Notes: generated by a model from the sequence alone, not told the origin. DNA of 35,899 nucleotides from Pirellulaceae bacterium (GCA_011087765.1 JAALLA010000023.1:1-35899), one strand, 5' to 3'. Numbered from the stretch's first letter, positions 8,358 to 17,303 are shown. Translations and numbers: made by a program.

Positions 8358-8559
8358 CGCGTGTCTCCGACGGCCCTAAACGACTCGCTTTTTGATTCTC
8401 CAACTTAATGGCGTCGTAGACTTCCTGCCGGTGAACTGGAATCTCCTGAGGCGCATCGATACCCAAACGGACTTTATCTCCCCGAATATCTACAATGGTG
8501 ATCATGACGTTATCGCCGATCATGATGCTTTCGTCTCTGTGCCGCGACAAGACCAGCAT
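8344..8559 (-). CDS. csrA: Carbon storage regulator CsrA (RNA-binding translational regulator)
   Basis: This 71-residue protein matches CsrA/RsmA over residues 1-55. The first strand MLVLSRH carries Leu4 and Arg6, the core has GDKVRLGIDAP at 27-37, and VHRQEV carries the key Arg44. CsrA is a homodimer that binds GGA motifs in mRNA leaders and blocks or alters translation. The ATG at 8557-8559 is set by an AGGAG six bases upstream and by the invariant family N-terminus; a frame extending further upstream to 8604 is not part of the protein. The C-terminal tail (about 52-71) is polar and variable, as usual. It lies 363 bp downstream of fliW on the same strand, the classical pairing in which FliW antagonises CsrA. 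Confidence 0.95.
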   Translation of the reverse strand: MLVLSRHRDESIMIGDNVMITIVDIRGDKVRLGIDAPQEIPVHRQEVYDAIKLENQKASRLGPSETRDIGN

Positions 8560-8565
8560 GGCTGG

Positions 8566-8570
8566 CTCCT
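8566..8570 (-). promoter_or_regulatory. Shine-Dalgarno that fixes the csrA start
   Basis: AGGAG lies 6 nt before the csrA ATG at 8557-8559. It favours that start over the in-frame upstream one. Confidence 0.75.
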
Positions 8571-8922
8571 TAAATCTTAAATTGAATTCCAACAAAGTCG
8601 CCAAACGGAAACCTTCCCGTTACTTGCGAGCAAACAAATAAATATTCTTGCAATCCTTTGCTGTGGGATTCGCTCCTGACCAACTAATGGAAACGGGGCG
8701 AACAATACTCCCTGTGGTCATCGGCTAGACTTTACTCAACAAACCAGAAAAGCAATTGACTTGTCTTATGTTCCGTGAATGAGGAATATCACGCCGGTGT
8801 TATGCCAATCATAACGACTGAAACGCCAGATCTTTCCTAAACCGAATTATCCGGCAACACGCCGACAGTCGATAAGTCATTTCCCGAGAGAATGACTGAT
8901 AAAAGAAAACCAACCTTTTTAG
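8571..8922. other. fliW-csrA intergenic region
   Basis: There is no gene here. One perfect inverted repeat is visible, AGTCATT (8875-8881) with AATGACT (8891-8897), about 25 bp past the fliW stop. It lacks a T run on either strand, so it is a poor intrinsic terminator but could be an RNA hairpin. With a gap this long csrA may have its own promoter; I could not pick out confident boxes. Confidence 0.45.
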
Positions 8923-9363
8923 CTAAGCACTGCGCTTCAAGCTGATCGGTAACGTTGCCAATTCGTACTGCATCGGCTGTGCATCAACGGTGACGACCTG
9001 ACACCCAATTCGACGATCCAGATTGATCACCAGCGGTGCCCGCATGTTCAATGTCAGAGTTTCATCACTTCGACTTACGATCCCCAGAACATAAGCCTGT
9101 TCTACCGATGTTAGCTGCAATACATCTACATCTGACGGCTCTAGACGAACCTGATACTCCGGTACAAACCGACGGGGTGAGACAACGGGTAACGCGATAT
9201 CTGCATGTTGCATACTCTGCAACCATGCCACCGATGAATTGTCAGCATCGGCCAGGAGAACCCAGTGGCGACAATCTTCGAACCCCAAGAGTCCATTTCG
9301 AAAAAACAAGATATCATCCGGCTCGATTTCGATCGCGGCAAACCTTGTTGTGTGAATTTTCAT
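8923..9363 (-). CDS. fliW: Flagellar assembly factor FliW (CsrA antagonist)
   Basis: This 146-residue protein matches FliW along its whole length. It has the N-terminal 'F..GLLGFE' segment (FFRNGLLGFED, about 21-31), the WLQSMQ segment near 47-52, the 'Y.V.L....' strand, and the C-terminal 'APLVINLDRRIGCQV' block (about 109-123). In Bacillus subtilis FliW binds either flagellin or CsrA, which ties CsrA release to flagellin secretion. The start is ATG without a strong Shine-Dalgarno. csrA follows downstream on the same strand. No flagellin or other flagellar gene lies in this window. Confidence 0.93.
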   Translation of the reverse strand: MKIHTTRFAAIEIEPDDILFFRNGLLGFEDCRHWVLLADADNSSVAWLQSMQHADIALPVVSPRRFVPEYQVRLEPSDVDVLQLTSVEQAYVLGIVSRSDETLTLNMRAPLVINLDRRIGCQVVTVDAQPMQYELATLPISLKRSA

Positions 9364-9617
9364 CTCGATACCGTATTAATAACGTTTTCTTGGCAGCGAC
9401 GATCCCCATACGAATTGCGGGGCAAAATCACGCTGTCCTTCTTTTCATCGGCGACTCGTGGCGACTGCTTAAGTTAAAATAATCCGATTGTCCGCATTTT
9501 CCCAACAAACCAAAGTTGGTGGTTTCTCCGGGTTCATCTCGACACAGATTGTTCATTTCCCTACGATAATATTCGAACTCAACCGCCAATGTCCCTTGGC
9601 AGCCAAAGGTGCTAGCG

Positions 9618-11516
9618 ATGCCCGACAAGTTCTTATTGATACGTCAAACAGCCGCTCCAAGCGTTGAATATACGCTCGCGCTGTTACGGGACTGCTGTTC
9701 AGTAAAACCGCAAGCCAGTTTTTTTGTCGCCATCACAGCCTTTCTCCTTCTTCCTGGATTTGCGACTACGTCCGCTCAGAATCAACTTAGCGTCGCCGAC
9801 CGTTTTAACGATGCGGAACAAACGCTGGATAAGCGTTTACTGTCAAATCACTCGAAACCAGCCGATACAATTACGCTTGCTTTAAACGAACTTGATTCAC
9901 CCATTTTTAAAAACCGGGAAAAGGCAATCCAGCAACTGGTAAAACTTGGAGAACCGGCGATCGAGCCACTCGCTCTGAAATCTCTAGACTGCACGCCTGA
10001 AACGGCTTGGCGTATTAGAAAAATATTGGAAGAAATTAGTATCGGTGGAGATGAACCGGTCTTTTTGAAATCGATCGCAATTTTGCAAATTCGATTTAGG
10101 AGCGGGATGAAGAGTGCTGCGATGCAGGAGTCTTTCGCCAGACTGGAAGCCCGCTGGAAATCCAACCGAAAAAAAATGGCCATCCAAAACCTCAGAGAAC
10201 TCGGAGCAACTGTAGTTGATCCGTTGGAAGATATCGATGAAGACATGGCAAAAATTGCCGGTTTTCAAAAGGCAGAATTCCTTCTCAATGGACGAAACAT
10301 CGGTGAACCGGGGTTCGGTCTCCAAGTCCCTCCGGAAGTCGATCGACTTGGCAATCCAACACCGAATCAAACAACGAAACGGGAGTATCAAAAACTTCCA
10401 ACTAAGGCCGAACTGCGTAAACAGATCACCAAAATCGTAAATTCAGATATAGCGGCAAATCGTGAATTGGTGTTCAAAAAAACGAAAAAAGTAGCCAATC
10501 CTAATTCTTTGAAATCTGATGAAAAATTATTGGCAGAACAAAAACGAGAGGAAGACGATTTGAGGATGGAAATGTTCCTAATTCAACAAAGGAACATCCG
10601 GCTCAACGGAAATTTGCTGGGACAGCCCTTTGGTAACCGGAGCCTTGGATTGGATATTACGTTCGGAACAAACTGGACCGGCAGCCCTGGTGATTTCTCT
10701 GCTCTCGATGACGTTGGAAAGATCGACAACATCGCATTCATCGAAAGTAATGTATCGAATGATTTATTAAGTAAACTTGCTGAAGTTAAATCAATGTCAA
10801 CGCTTTCCTTCGAAAGCTGCGAAATCGACACAGACAGCATTTCAAACCAACAATGGGGAAACATTAAAGTATTAGAACTCAAAAACACAGCAGTAGAACT
10901 AAGGCTTATCCAGGCGTTCGCGTCAATTAAATCACTGATAACGCTTGAATTCGTAAACTGTAAAATCGCGGACGGAACCCTGCAATCCATCGGTGATTGC
11001 CAGAACATTCTTAGCCTAGTGTTTAAAGACACAGAGGTTGATTCAGCCGCGCTGAAGTCAATCGAACCTCTCGCGAATATAAAATATCTCAATTTATTAG
11101 CGTGCAAATTTTCAACTGAATCCTATCGAAGGTTAAAAAAGACCAGACCGGATATCAACATTGACTTTTCTGGCCAAGCTTTTTTCGGCGTTCGTGGAAC
11201 ACCGGTCGGGATGGGACGCCCAATGATCATTGGGCCCGATGGAAACTTCGCGCCACCCGACCACTCCCAAACTGGCGGGGCGTTAATTTCCGATGTTATT
11301 CCTCAGTCGGGCGCTGCCAAAGCTGGAATTGAAATCGGGGATATCATTGAATTTATCAACGGTGAATCCATTGTTCAGTTTGAAGACCTACGACTACAAA
11401 TTGCCCAGTACCGCGCTGGCGAAACGCTCAACGTCGGAATTATTCGCGACGGCGAAGCGATGGAAGTCGAAGTTCAACTGGGCGATGCCAATAGCGCTCC
11501 TAAAAACAAGCCTTGA
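9618..11516 (+). CDS. Exported PDZ-domain protein with HEAT-like and leucine-rich stretches
   Basis: This 632-residue protein (from the ATG at 9618) has a hydrophobic export or anchor segment at about residues 32-53, ending TSAQ. A HEAT-like helical part follows (about 80-150), then a charged central region (about 180-330), a leucine-rich-repeat-like region (about 355-505) and a C-terminal PDZ domain (about 545-628; key segment GAAKAGIEIGDIIEFINGE). PDZ domains bind C-termini or extended peptides; the whole suggests a periplasmic scaffold or adaptor rather than an enzyme, since no protease triad is visible. An AAGG eight bases upstream favours this ATG over a GTG nine bases earlier. The gene is AT-rich compared with its neighbours. 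It stands alone and no partner is indicated. Confidence 0.78.
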   Translation: MPDKFLLIRQTAAPSVEYTLALLRDCCSVKPQASFFVAITAFLLLPGFATTSAQNQLSVADRFNDAEQTLDKRLLSNHSKPADTITLALNELDSPIFKNREKAIQQLVKLGEPAIEPLALKSLDCTPETAWRIRKILEEISIGGDEPVFLKSIAILQIRFRSGMKSAAMQESFARLEARWKSNRKKMAIQNLRELGATVVDPLEDIDEDMAKIAGFQKAEFLLNGRNIGEPGFGLQVPPEVDRLGNPTPNQTTKREYQKLPTKAELRKQITKIVNSDIAANRELVFKKTKKVANPNSLKSDEKLLAEQKREEDDLRMEMFLIQQRNIRLNGNLLGQPFGNRSLGLDITFGTNWTGSPGDFSALDDVGKIDNIAFIESNVSNDLLSKLAEVKSMSTLSFESCEIDTDSISNQQWGNIKVLELKNTAVELRLIQAFASIKSLITLEFVNCKIADGTLQSIGDCQNILSLVFKDTEVDSAALKSIEPLANIKYLNLLACKFSTESYRRLKKTRPDINIDFSGQAFFGVRGTPVGMGRPMIIGPDGNFAPPDHSQTGGALISDVIPQSGAAKAGIEIGDIIEFINGESIVQFEDLRLQIAQYRAGETLNVGIIRDGEAMEVEVQLGDANSAPKNKP

Positions 11517-11843
11517 TTGAGCTTCTCCGTTTCAATCTTCCAATTTGGTAATCCGGCCGACTAATTCCATTCCAACTTAAGATCGAAAACACGTTTCGAC
11601 GGCTGAATTGGAAATGTATTCCCAACGGTTACGATTCCCAACGGTTACGATTCCCAGCGATTTAGAAAATAGCCGAGATTGGTTTTAAGAAAAATTTCAT
11701 TCCCGAAACACCACGTATAGCCTTCGGAGATTTTATTTGATAAACTCCGTCCCTAACATTTCCACCAGAAATGAGTCACTGGTTGAGGCTGTTTCAGCCT
11801 GACGAACTCCTCATTTTTAAGAATTTTGCCTTATCAACAAAAT
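11517..11843. other. Gene-free stretch with a short tandem repeat
   Basis: This lies between the PDZ gene and tRNA-Leu. It contains the 16-bp tandem repeat at 11619-11657 and a small hairpin AGGCT/AGCCT near 11785-11800. No coding frame stands out, and no confident tRNA promoter boxes were found. Confidence 0.45.
11619..11657. repeat. 16-bp tandem repeat, about 2.4 copies
   Basis: The unit TTCCCAACGGTTACGA occurs twice without change (11619-11634 and 11635-11650) and a partial third copy begins at 11651. It is non-coding and lies about 190 bp before tRNA-Leu. Confidence 0.9.
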
Positions 11844-11927
11844 GCCCGAGTGGCGGAATTGGCAGACGCTCAGGATTTAAAATCCTGTGTCCTTACGGAC
11901 GTGCGGGTTCAAGTCCCGCCTCGGGTA
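11844..11927 (+). tRNA. tRNA-Leu (anticodon UAA)
   Basis: This 84-nt class II tRNA has acceptor arms GCCCGAG and CTCGGGT, the D-loop GGAATTGGCAGACGC typical of leucine tRNAs, and anticodon stem CAGGA/TCCTG with loop TTTAAAA, which gives anticodon TAA. It has a long variable arm (TGTCCTTACGGACGT) and T loop TTCAAGT. The discriminator is A and CCA is not encoded. A strong terminator follows 10 nt downstream. Confidence 0.95.
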
Positions 11928-11937
11928 CTCAATCATT

Positions 11938-11973
11938 AGAGGCTTCCATTGAGCGATGGAAGCCTCTTTTTTT
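11938..11973 (+). terminator. Rho-independent terminator of tRNA-Leu
   Basis: A perfect 12-bp stem (11938-11949 with 11956-11967) encloses a 6-nt loop and runs into seven T (11967-11973). It is the end of the tRNA-Leu transcript and also stands between this tRNA and the convergent SDR gene. Confidence 0.93.
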
Positions 11974-12005
11974 ATCAACTTCGATGAACCGCAAAGACAC
12001 TGCTT

Positions 12006-12794
12006 TTACAAATTCGTTTTGTCCTTCTGAGGGTTTCGCCCAATAAACGGATATTGCTCGAGGTCGACGACTTGCCCGCTCACCGGACCACATTCATCTG
12101 AAAGCCAGTACATTGCAGCAGCGGCAATTTCACAGGGCTGAATAATTCTTCCCGAGGGCGCATAACTTTTTGGCAACCGATCAACCCAATTGTCGCCCAA
12201 CCCCTCAGCACGCTTTCTCTCATCCTCAGCTTCGGTTAACACCCAACCAGGATTGATTTGGTTCACCCGGACACCCTCTTCCCGCAGTAGCGTGTCACCC
12301 AGATTACGGGTCATCGTCATCAATGCTCCCTTAGAAATACTGTAAGGAAGTAAATTCGACTCACCGCAGTAAGCATTAACACTGTCGATATTCAAAACCG
12401 ATCCACGTCGCTTACTAAGTTCCGGCAAAGCCGCCCGTATTAAAAGATACGGTGCCAAGGTATTGATGCGAATGAAATCATTAAATCGCTCACCAGAAGT
12501 ATCCTGAATCGTTCCAGTGGCAATCATTGCCGCGTTGTTGACAATCGCATCCAATCTTCCAAACTTTTGAATCGCAAATTCGACAAGTCTTTCAGGGGCT
12601 CCAGCATTGGTTAAATCTTCGATCAGCAACGCGGCTCGATCAGCCCCCAACTCATCAACCAGCGATTCACCAAGCGAAGCTTGTAGGCCGTGAACAATCA
12701 CCGAGGCACCTTCGCTGACGCACCGGCGGACAATTGCTTTGCCAATCCCTGTGCAACTCCCCGTTACAACAACCACCTTATCTTTTAAACGCAA
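12006..12794 (-). CDS. Short-chain dehydrogenase/reductase (classical SDR)
   Basis: This 262-residue cytoplasmic NAD(P)-dependent oxidoreductase has all classical SDR motifs: cofactor loop TGSCTGIG (11-18), NNAA (86-89), Asn111, Ser138, and the catalytic pair Tyr151/Lys155 in YSISK. The length is normal for the family. The C-terminus GQVVDLEQY... fits the usual 'G....VDGG' closing strand but with DLE in place of DGG. The substrate cannot be read from sequence; sugar or polyol oxidation would fit the neighbours but is inference. The start is TTG, supported by an AGGAG six bases upstream. It lies 123 bp downstream of a DUF1080 gene on the same strand and may be co-transcribed. Confidence 0.9.
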   Translation of the reverse strand: MRLKDKVVVVTGSCTGIGKAIVRRCVSEGASVIVHGLQASLGESLVDELGADRAALLIEDLTNAGAPERLVEFAIQKFGRLDAIVNNAAMIATGTIQDTSGERFNDFIRINTLAPYLLIRAALPELSKRRGSVLNIDSVNAYCGESNLLPYSISKGALMTMTRNLGDTLLREEGVRVNQINPGWVLTEAEDERKRAEGLGDNWVDRLPKSYAPSGRIIQPCEIAAAAMYWLSDECGPVSGQVVDLEQYPFIGRNPQKDKTNL

Positions 12795-12800
12795 TGTGGA

Positions 12801-12805
12801 CTCCT
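12801..12805 (-). promoter_or_regulatory. Shine-Dalgarno that fixes a TTG start
   Basis: AGGAG lies 6 nt before the TTG at 12792-12794, immediately ahead of the first Rossmann strand of the SDR. This supports the rare start codon. Confidence 0.75.
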
Positions 12806-12917
12806 ACCGCAAAATGAATTCAAAACAGAACGGCTATGTGGTGAGCCACGACACTTAACCGCGAAAAAATTCCAAGCAAAAACAACCACAGATCGCGACA
12901 AGTTGAGACAGAGTACG

Positions 12918-14135
12918 TTACTTTTTAATTTCTCGAATTCGAATGGACCGGAAACGAAGATTATGAGGCTGTCCGTGGTCTTGCAAACCGATGTAACCCT
13001 CGAGAGGCCGGTCTTTCATTGCTCCCTCATCGAGCTGGATATCAGTAATTTGTTCACCGTTAAGATCGACCTGTAAGTGATTGCCAATGCAGGTAACAAC
13101 CATTCGGTTCCATTGATTCGGAGGACGAGACATGTTTTTTGTGGCACCCACGGTTCGAATAATTCCCCCGTGATCATGGTGCCCCAATGGCTCTCCTTTT
13201 TTCGATGAATCAAGAATTTGAGCCTCAATTCCAGTTTCGACCGGGTTGCCGCGATCTGCAACTCGAAAATAAACTCCACTGTTCCCGCCGGGGGGATACG
13301 CATACTCAACATCGAGAACGAAATCTTTGTATTTTTTCTCAGACCACAAATAATCACCGTATCGCTGCCACCCCTTTTCACCGTCACGTGGCTGAATCAA
13401 CAAGACTCCATCTTTCTCGACAATCCAATTGCCAGATGTCACCCACCCGGTCAGATCGTTACCGTTGTACAACGAAACAAATGAATCAAGGTTCCGCAAT
13501 TTCACATTGCGCCATCGAACTTCGTAGGGTCCCTGACCACGGCCAATTCCATGCACCTGCAAACCGATAAAACCACGCCCATGGGATTTAAATTTCCCTT
13601 CGTCCGTAAGGTCGGAGACCGGCTCTCCATTTAGCCAAGTCTCAATTTTATTGCCAAAGGCAACGACGTGATAACGGTTCCACTCCCCCTCTTTAAATAG
13701 AGTATGAGCTTTTCGGTCTTTTCCTGGAGTCATCCAACCGCCGGCGGCTTCGCCGTAAACATAGCCAGCCATACCATCGGTTGAAATCTCAACCTGCGGA
13801 CCATTGACGCGTTCTTTAGGGTCATCATTCTTAGTCTGAGAACGAATCTGAACTCCCGAATTCAATCTCGAATCGACTTTTACATCAAACATCAATTCAA
13901 AATTACCAAAAACCTCGTCTGTGCAAAGAAATGAATTGGGAGACCCTTCTGCAGTGGTTCCAACAATCATCCCATTTTCTACACGATAGTTTGCTGTCCC
14001 GTTCCGCTGCGTCCAGCCTTCAAGATTTCTACCGTTAAATAAATCGACGAATCCAACGTCATCCTGTGCATTGCAGAAAGGCGCCGCACAAAACATCAAA
14101 ACGAAAACAGGAGCAATGAATTTGAAACGAAGCAT
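12918..14135 (-). CDS. Secreted protein with two DUF1080 (3-keto-disaccharide hydrolase-like) domains
   Basis: This 405-residue exported protein has a signal peptide (about 1-23, ending CNAQ) and two tandem DUF1080 domains (about 27-212 and 216-405). Each opens with the hallmark 'LFNG.nL.GW' (FNGRNLEGW; YNGNDLTGW) and holds the 'NSGV..R' strand (SRLNSGVQIRS; GGNSGVYFRV) and a late 'R..RF/GFIGLQ.HG' block. DUF1080 has a concanavalin-like fold; characterised members hydrolyse 3-keto-glycosides. Many planctomycetes carry dozens of such genes. It is followed by the SDR gene and preceded by another DUF1080 gene, all on the minus strand. The actual substrate here is unknown. Confidence 0.92.
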   Translation of the reverse strand: MLRFKFIAPVFVLMFCAAPFCNAQDDVGFVDLFNGRNLEGWTQRNGTANYRVENGMIVGTTAEGSPNSFLCTDEVFGNFELMFDVKVDSRLNSGVQIRSQTKNDDPKERVNGPQVEISTDGMAGYVYGEAAGGWMTPGKDRKAHTLFKEGEWNRYHVVAFGNKIETWLNGEPVSDLTDEGKFKSHGRGFIGLQVHGIGRGQGPYEVRWRNVKLRNLDSFVSLYNGNDLTGWVTSGNWIVEKDGVLLIQPRDGEKGWQRYGDYLWSEKKYKDFVLDVEYAYPPGGNSGVYFRVADRGNPVETGIEAQILDSSKKGEPLGHHDHGGIIRTVGATKNMSRPPNQWNRMVVTCIGNHLQVDLNGEQITDIQLDEGAMKDRPLEGYIGLQDHGQPHNLRFRSIRIREIKK

Positions 14136-14431
14136 TTAAATGACCCGCAGTTAAGACTATTTTATCTGCCTATTCATCCAATGGGTTTTATAACCAGAGT
14201 CAATCAACACGTTAGACGACAGCAACCATCAATCTAGTGCACCCCTCAACAACCTGCAAATGAACAATTGCATTTCGACAAATTCGAGACATAGCTCGAA
14301 CGCCGATTGAAGTTACCGAGAGTCAGATAACGAAAGAGAATTCACCGCACCGAACGCCACCTGACGCGGCGGCACCAGATTTTTATCAATTACAAGTATT
14401 TCGCTCAGCAAAGAATCAGCCGATCGGGCGA

Positions 14432-15814
14432 TTAAGAGTCAGGCTTTTCACCTGTTTTTTTAACTTGCTGTTTTTGCACTGGCTTTGAATTCGCCTGGGG
14501 CGGCACTTTCTTGTCAGTTTTTTTCTCAGCCCCTGTTTTCTTCGGCTTCGACTTCTGACTTTGTGATTTGTTCGGTTGTTTCGCGGGTCCCTTCTGCTCC
14601 AATTCGCTGGAAGTCTTAGGCGTTTCGTCGACTTTAGATTTAGCCGAATCAAGTTTAGCTTTTAACTTTTCCGCTGCACGCTTTTTCTCCGCAGCCTGCT
14701 TCCTCGCCACCTTGGCTCGTTCTTTTCGTTTCAACTGCTCTGATTTAATCGCACTTTGAACCTGTTCTTTCGTGGGTGTTTGGGGAAATTCACCCGTTGC
14801 CAAACCTCGATCAACAACCCAGATGTTTCGAAATCTAACCGGGTCGCCATGGTTCTGAAAACGAGTCGGCAACAACAGAGGTTCTTCAATCTTGCCAGCC
14901 CCGGTTTTGTTGGGTAGCGAAACATTATCTTGAACTTTGACTCCGTTGACCCAGCTTGTAATCGTGGCATTTCTTGCCTTCGTGCCATCAGCATTCCAAC
15001 GAGGCGCCGTAAATTGAACATCATAAGTTTGCCAAACCAGCGGTGGGAAACACATGTTGATCGCCGGCGGACGAAAACGATACAGCGCCCCCAGTCCATC
15101 AATTTTTGGAATCAACGCAAACGAGTCGAGCACCTGGCACTCATAACGGCTTTGTAAATACAAACCGCTATTGCCACGCTGTTGACCGTCCGCGTACGGC
15201 ATGTACGGCAATCGAAATTCAACGTGCAAATTGAAATCCTGAAACATTGGCTTGACGTCAGCACCCTCCATCAGCAAGTGATCACCGGTCATCTCACCGG
15301 TGGTAAATTGATCTGTTCCAGATCCATCAAATAGGATCACGGCACCCTCCGGGGCCGGGGAGTACATCGTCGGGCTTCTGCGCTTAATTCGTTTTAACTG
15401 CCCTCTCGATTTGCCCTTCAAATCGACCAAACGGCATTGCCTATCCTCAACGAAAATCGCCCATGGCCCACCAGAAAGAACCACAAATTCACCAGATCGT
15501 TTACCAATCATATGGATTGGCTCTGAATTGAAATTTGGCTGTCCCGGCAAACCACCGTAATAAGCAATCGCATCGAATTGATCATTTCCAACCGAACGGA
15601 TTTGCAAACCAACGACTTGCTTTTTTCCGTCGTCAGCCGTAACCGATCCTAAGAATTCACCCATTAACGGGTAGCTCATATCTTTTGCAGGCGGACTCGT
15701 ATAGGCCGGCCCCTTTTCTTTATTCTGAGCATGCCCGGTAGAACCGAGCATCGGAATCGCAAGGAGTGCGAGCAGGGAGGGGCAAATCAACTTCAATAGC
15801 TTGGAGGATAACAT
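14432..15814 (-). CDS. Secreted DUF1080-domain protein with a long Lys/Gln-rich tail
   Basis: This 460-residue exported protein has a signal peptide (about 1-29, ending GHAQ) and a beta-rich N-terminal part (about 45-150) that I do not recognise. One DUF1080 domain follows (about 155-335; VILFDGSGTDQF, then QRGNSGLYLQSRYECQVLD). The last 110 residues (about 350-460) are dominated by Lys, Ala, Gln, Ser and Pro and are probably disordered and strongly basic. Such a tail might bind acidic polysaccharide or the cell wall; that is inference. The gene lies 296 bp upstream of the two-domain DUF1080 gene on the same strand. Confidence 0.88.
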   Translation of the reverse strand: MLSSKLLKLICPSLLALLAIPMLGSTGHAQNKEKGPAYTSPPAKDMSYPLMGEFLGSVTADDGKKQVVGLQIRSVGNDQFDAIAYYGGLPGQPNFNSEPIHMIGKRSGEFVVLSGGPWAIFVEDRQCRLVDLKGKSRGQLKRIKRRSPTMYSPAPEGAVILFDGSGTDQFTTGEMTGDHLLMEGADVKPMFQDFNLHVEFRLPYMPYADGQQRGNSGLYLQSRYECQVLDSFALIPKIDGLGALYRFRPPAINMCFPPLVWQTYDVQFTAPRWNADGTKARNATITSWVNGVKVQDNVSLPNKTGAGKIEEPLLLPTRFQNHGDPVRFRNIWVVDRGLATGEFPQTPTKEQVQSAIKSEQLKRKERAKVARKQAAEKKRAAEKLKAKLDSAKSKVDETPKTSSELEQKGPAKQPNKSQSQKSKPKKTGAEKKTDKKVPPQANSKPVQKQQVKKTGEKPDS

Positions 15815-16181
15815 GGTGCAGCCTAATTACGTTTCTCGACAATTACCTTGGGTAATGTAATTTCTCCTGTTGAAAAAACAAATCGGCAAACGCACAACAC
15901 GCCGGTAATTGCGCAATTCTCCCTATTTCTGACGGTAATAATGACAAATGGGCACCGCCTCGGGCATTCCAGGCAATCACACCCTTTTACTGAGAGGAGT
16001 CATACCGACCTAAATCCGCTAAAAATCGCCGCGATTCTGCCGCCGACAATGTCGCCACTGTCCAAACTGCTTTAACGGTTTCCTAATCCCGCATTTGGAT
16101 TCGGCGTTGCTCACACGGAATCACCTTCTGCACGCATTGGGTCGCTCAATGCTGAAACATCATGAACTGGGATGCCAGTAA
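15815..16181. other. 367-bp gene-free stretch
   Basis: This lies between the esterase gene and a DUF1080 gene, both on the minus strand. I see no strong hairpin, repeat or promoter boxes. The 75-codon plus-strand frame across it has no protein-like features. Confidence 0.45.
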
Positions 16182-17303
16182 TCATTGGCCGCGATTCAAA
16201 CCAAGGTGCTCGAAGAGAAATTCGATCATGGTAATTTCCGGCTTCGGTTCCAGACCAACACCGGGGGCAATCGCCACCGCTTCCATACCAACCTCAGCTG
16301 CCCGTTTCTTTATACGGGCAACGTGTTCTGGATGATGATTCCTATGATTTTGATCTTGCATCGCAACCGGGCCGCCACGCATATTATTCTTCATCCAGAT
16401 GGGCGGATCATCCGAGGACATCCATGCGAGCATGTCGTGTTCTTTCCGAATCGCCTTACCCTTTTCCGAATTCAGTTCGTCGATCGTTTGGACACCGTAT
16501 GCATTCAGCATATCCGGCTCACTCGCTTTTTCCATTTCGGGAGTCCACGGTTGCTGAAGGGGAAGGATGTCTTTCCATTGCAGCACGTCGTAAGTCGCTT
16601 GCGTGGCCAATAGCCCTCCGACAACCAAGCGTGAGGATTCACGCAGCACCGGGTCAGCACTATTAGGATCAGCCATGTCGTCGTGACAGGCCAGCCAGAG
16701 CGTTGTACCGGCACCGGCTGACCCGCCGTAGGCCGCGACCCGCTCCTTGTCGATATTCCATTCTTTCGCCTGGTGACGGATGAACTGAATCGCCCGCTTA
16801 CTGTCGTGCAGGCAGGCGAGAATTCCGCGTGGGTCCTCGTTGCGGAACCGGTAGTTGATCGAGGCGAATGAGACACCTTTTTCGAGGCACGCCTGGAGCT
16901 CCGCGCAGCCGTGATACTTCGACTTGTCGCCACCAATGAAACCACCACCGTGAATGGCGACAACGATCGGCGTCGGCTTAGTCGAGTCCGCCAACCAGAC
17001 ATCCATCACGGTATTTTTGTGATCGCCGTATTGTAAATCAGGATGGGTCGGGACCGGGCCTTTCTGTTTAACCACCTCCGACTTTGACTTTTGCTTTCTC
17101 TTTTCCTGGGCTTTCTTGAAACGCTCGCGTAACGGTGCGATCTCCTCGGAAGATAGCTTTCCATCGCCGTCGCGATCCGCCTGAGGAAAACGCTTCAGGA
17201 TGCGATTCTCTTGTTGGGGTGTCAGATCCTGAGCGGTCACAAACTGAGTAGAAGCGAGCAAGCCACATAAAACGGTGAGCGCCGTCCAAAATCGATGTCG
17301 CAT
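16182..17303 (-). CDS. Secreted EF-hand/alpha-beta hydrolase (esterase, BD-FAE/HSL-like)
   Basis: This 373-residue exported hydrolase has a signal peptide (1-24, ending VTAQ) and a single EF-hand calcium loop (DRDGDGKLSSEE, 43-54) in a helical segment. A basic linker follows (about 62-82), then an alpha/beta hydrolase domain (about 90-370). The oxyanion motif is HGGG (118-121) and the nucleophile is Ser195 in GGSAGAG (193-199). This arrangement fits carbohydrate or other small-ester hydrolases of the BD-FAE/hormone-sensitive-lipase type. I cannot place the catalytic Asp and His with certainty; HHPEH near residue 320 is a candidate. The start is the ATG with GAAGG five bases upstream, not the frame start at 17363. 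The gene is clearly GC-richer than its neighbours, which may reflect transfer. Confidence 0.87.
   Translation of the reverse strand: MRHRFWTALTVLCGLLASTQFVTAQDLTPQQENRILKRFPQADRDGDGKLSSEEIAPLRERFKKAQEKRKQKSKSEVVKQKGPVPTHPDLQYGDHKNTVMDVWLADSTKPTPIVVAIHGGGFIGGDKSKYHGCAELQACLEKGVSFASINYRFRNEDPRGILACLHDSKRAIQFIRHQAKEWNIDKERVAAYGGSAGAGTTLWLACHDDMADPNSADPVLRESSRLVVGGLLATQATYDVLQWKDILPLQQPWTPEMEKASEPDMLNAYGVQTIDELNSEKGKAIRKEHDMLAWMSSDDPPIWMKNNMRGGPVAMQDQNHRNHHPEHVARIKKRAAEVGMEAVAIAPGVGLEPKPEITMIEFLFEHLGLNRGQ

Noticed and set aside
11771-12046. 91-codon plus-strand frame across tRNA-Leu
   Set aside because: It reads through the tRNA gene and terminator, so it is a chance frame.
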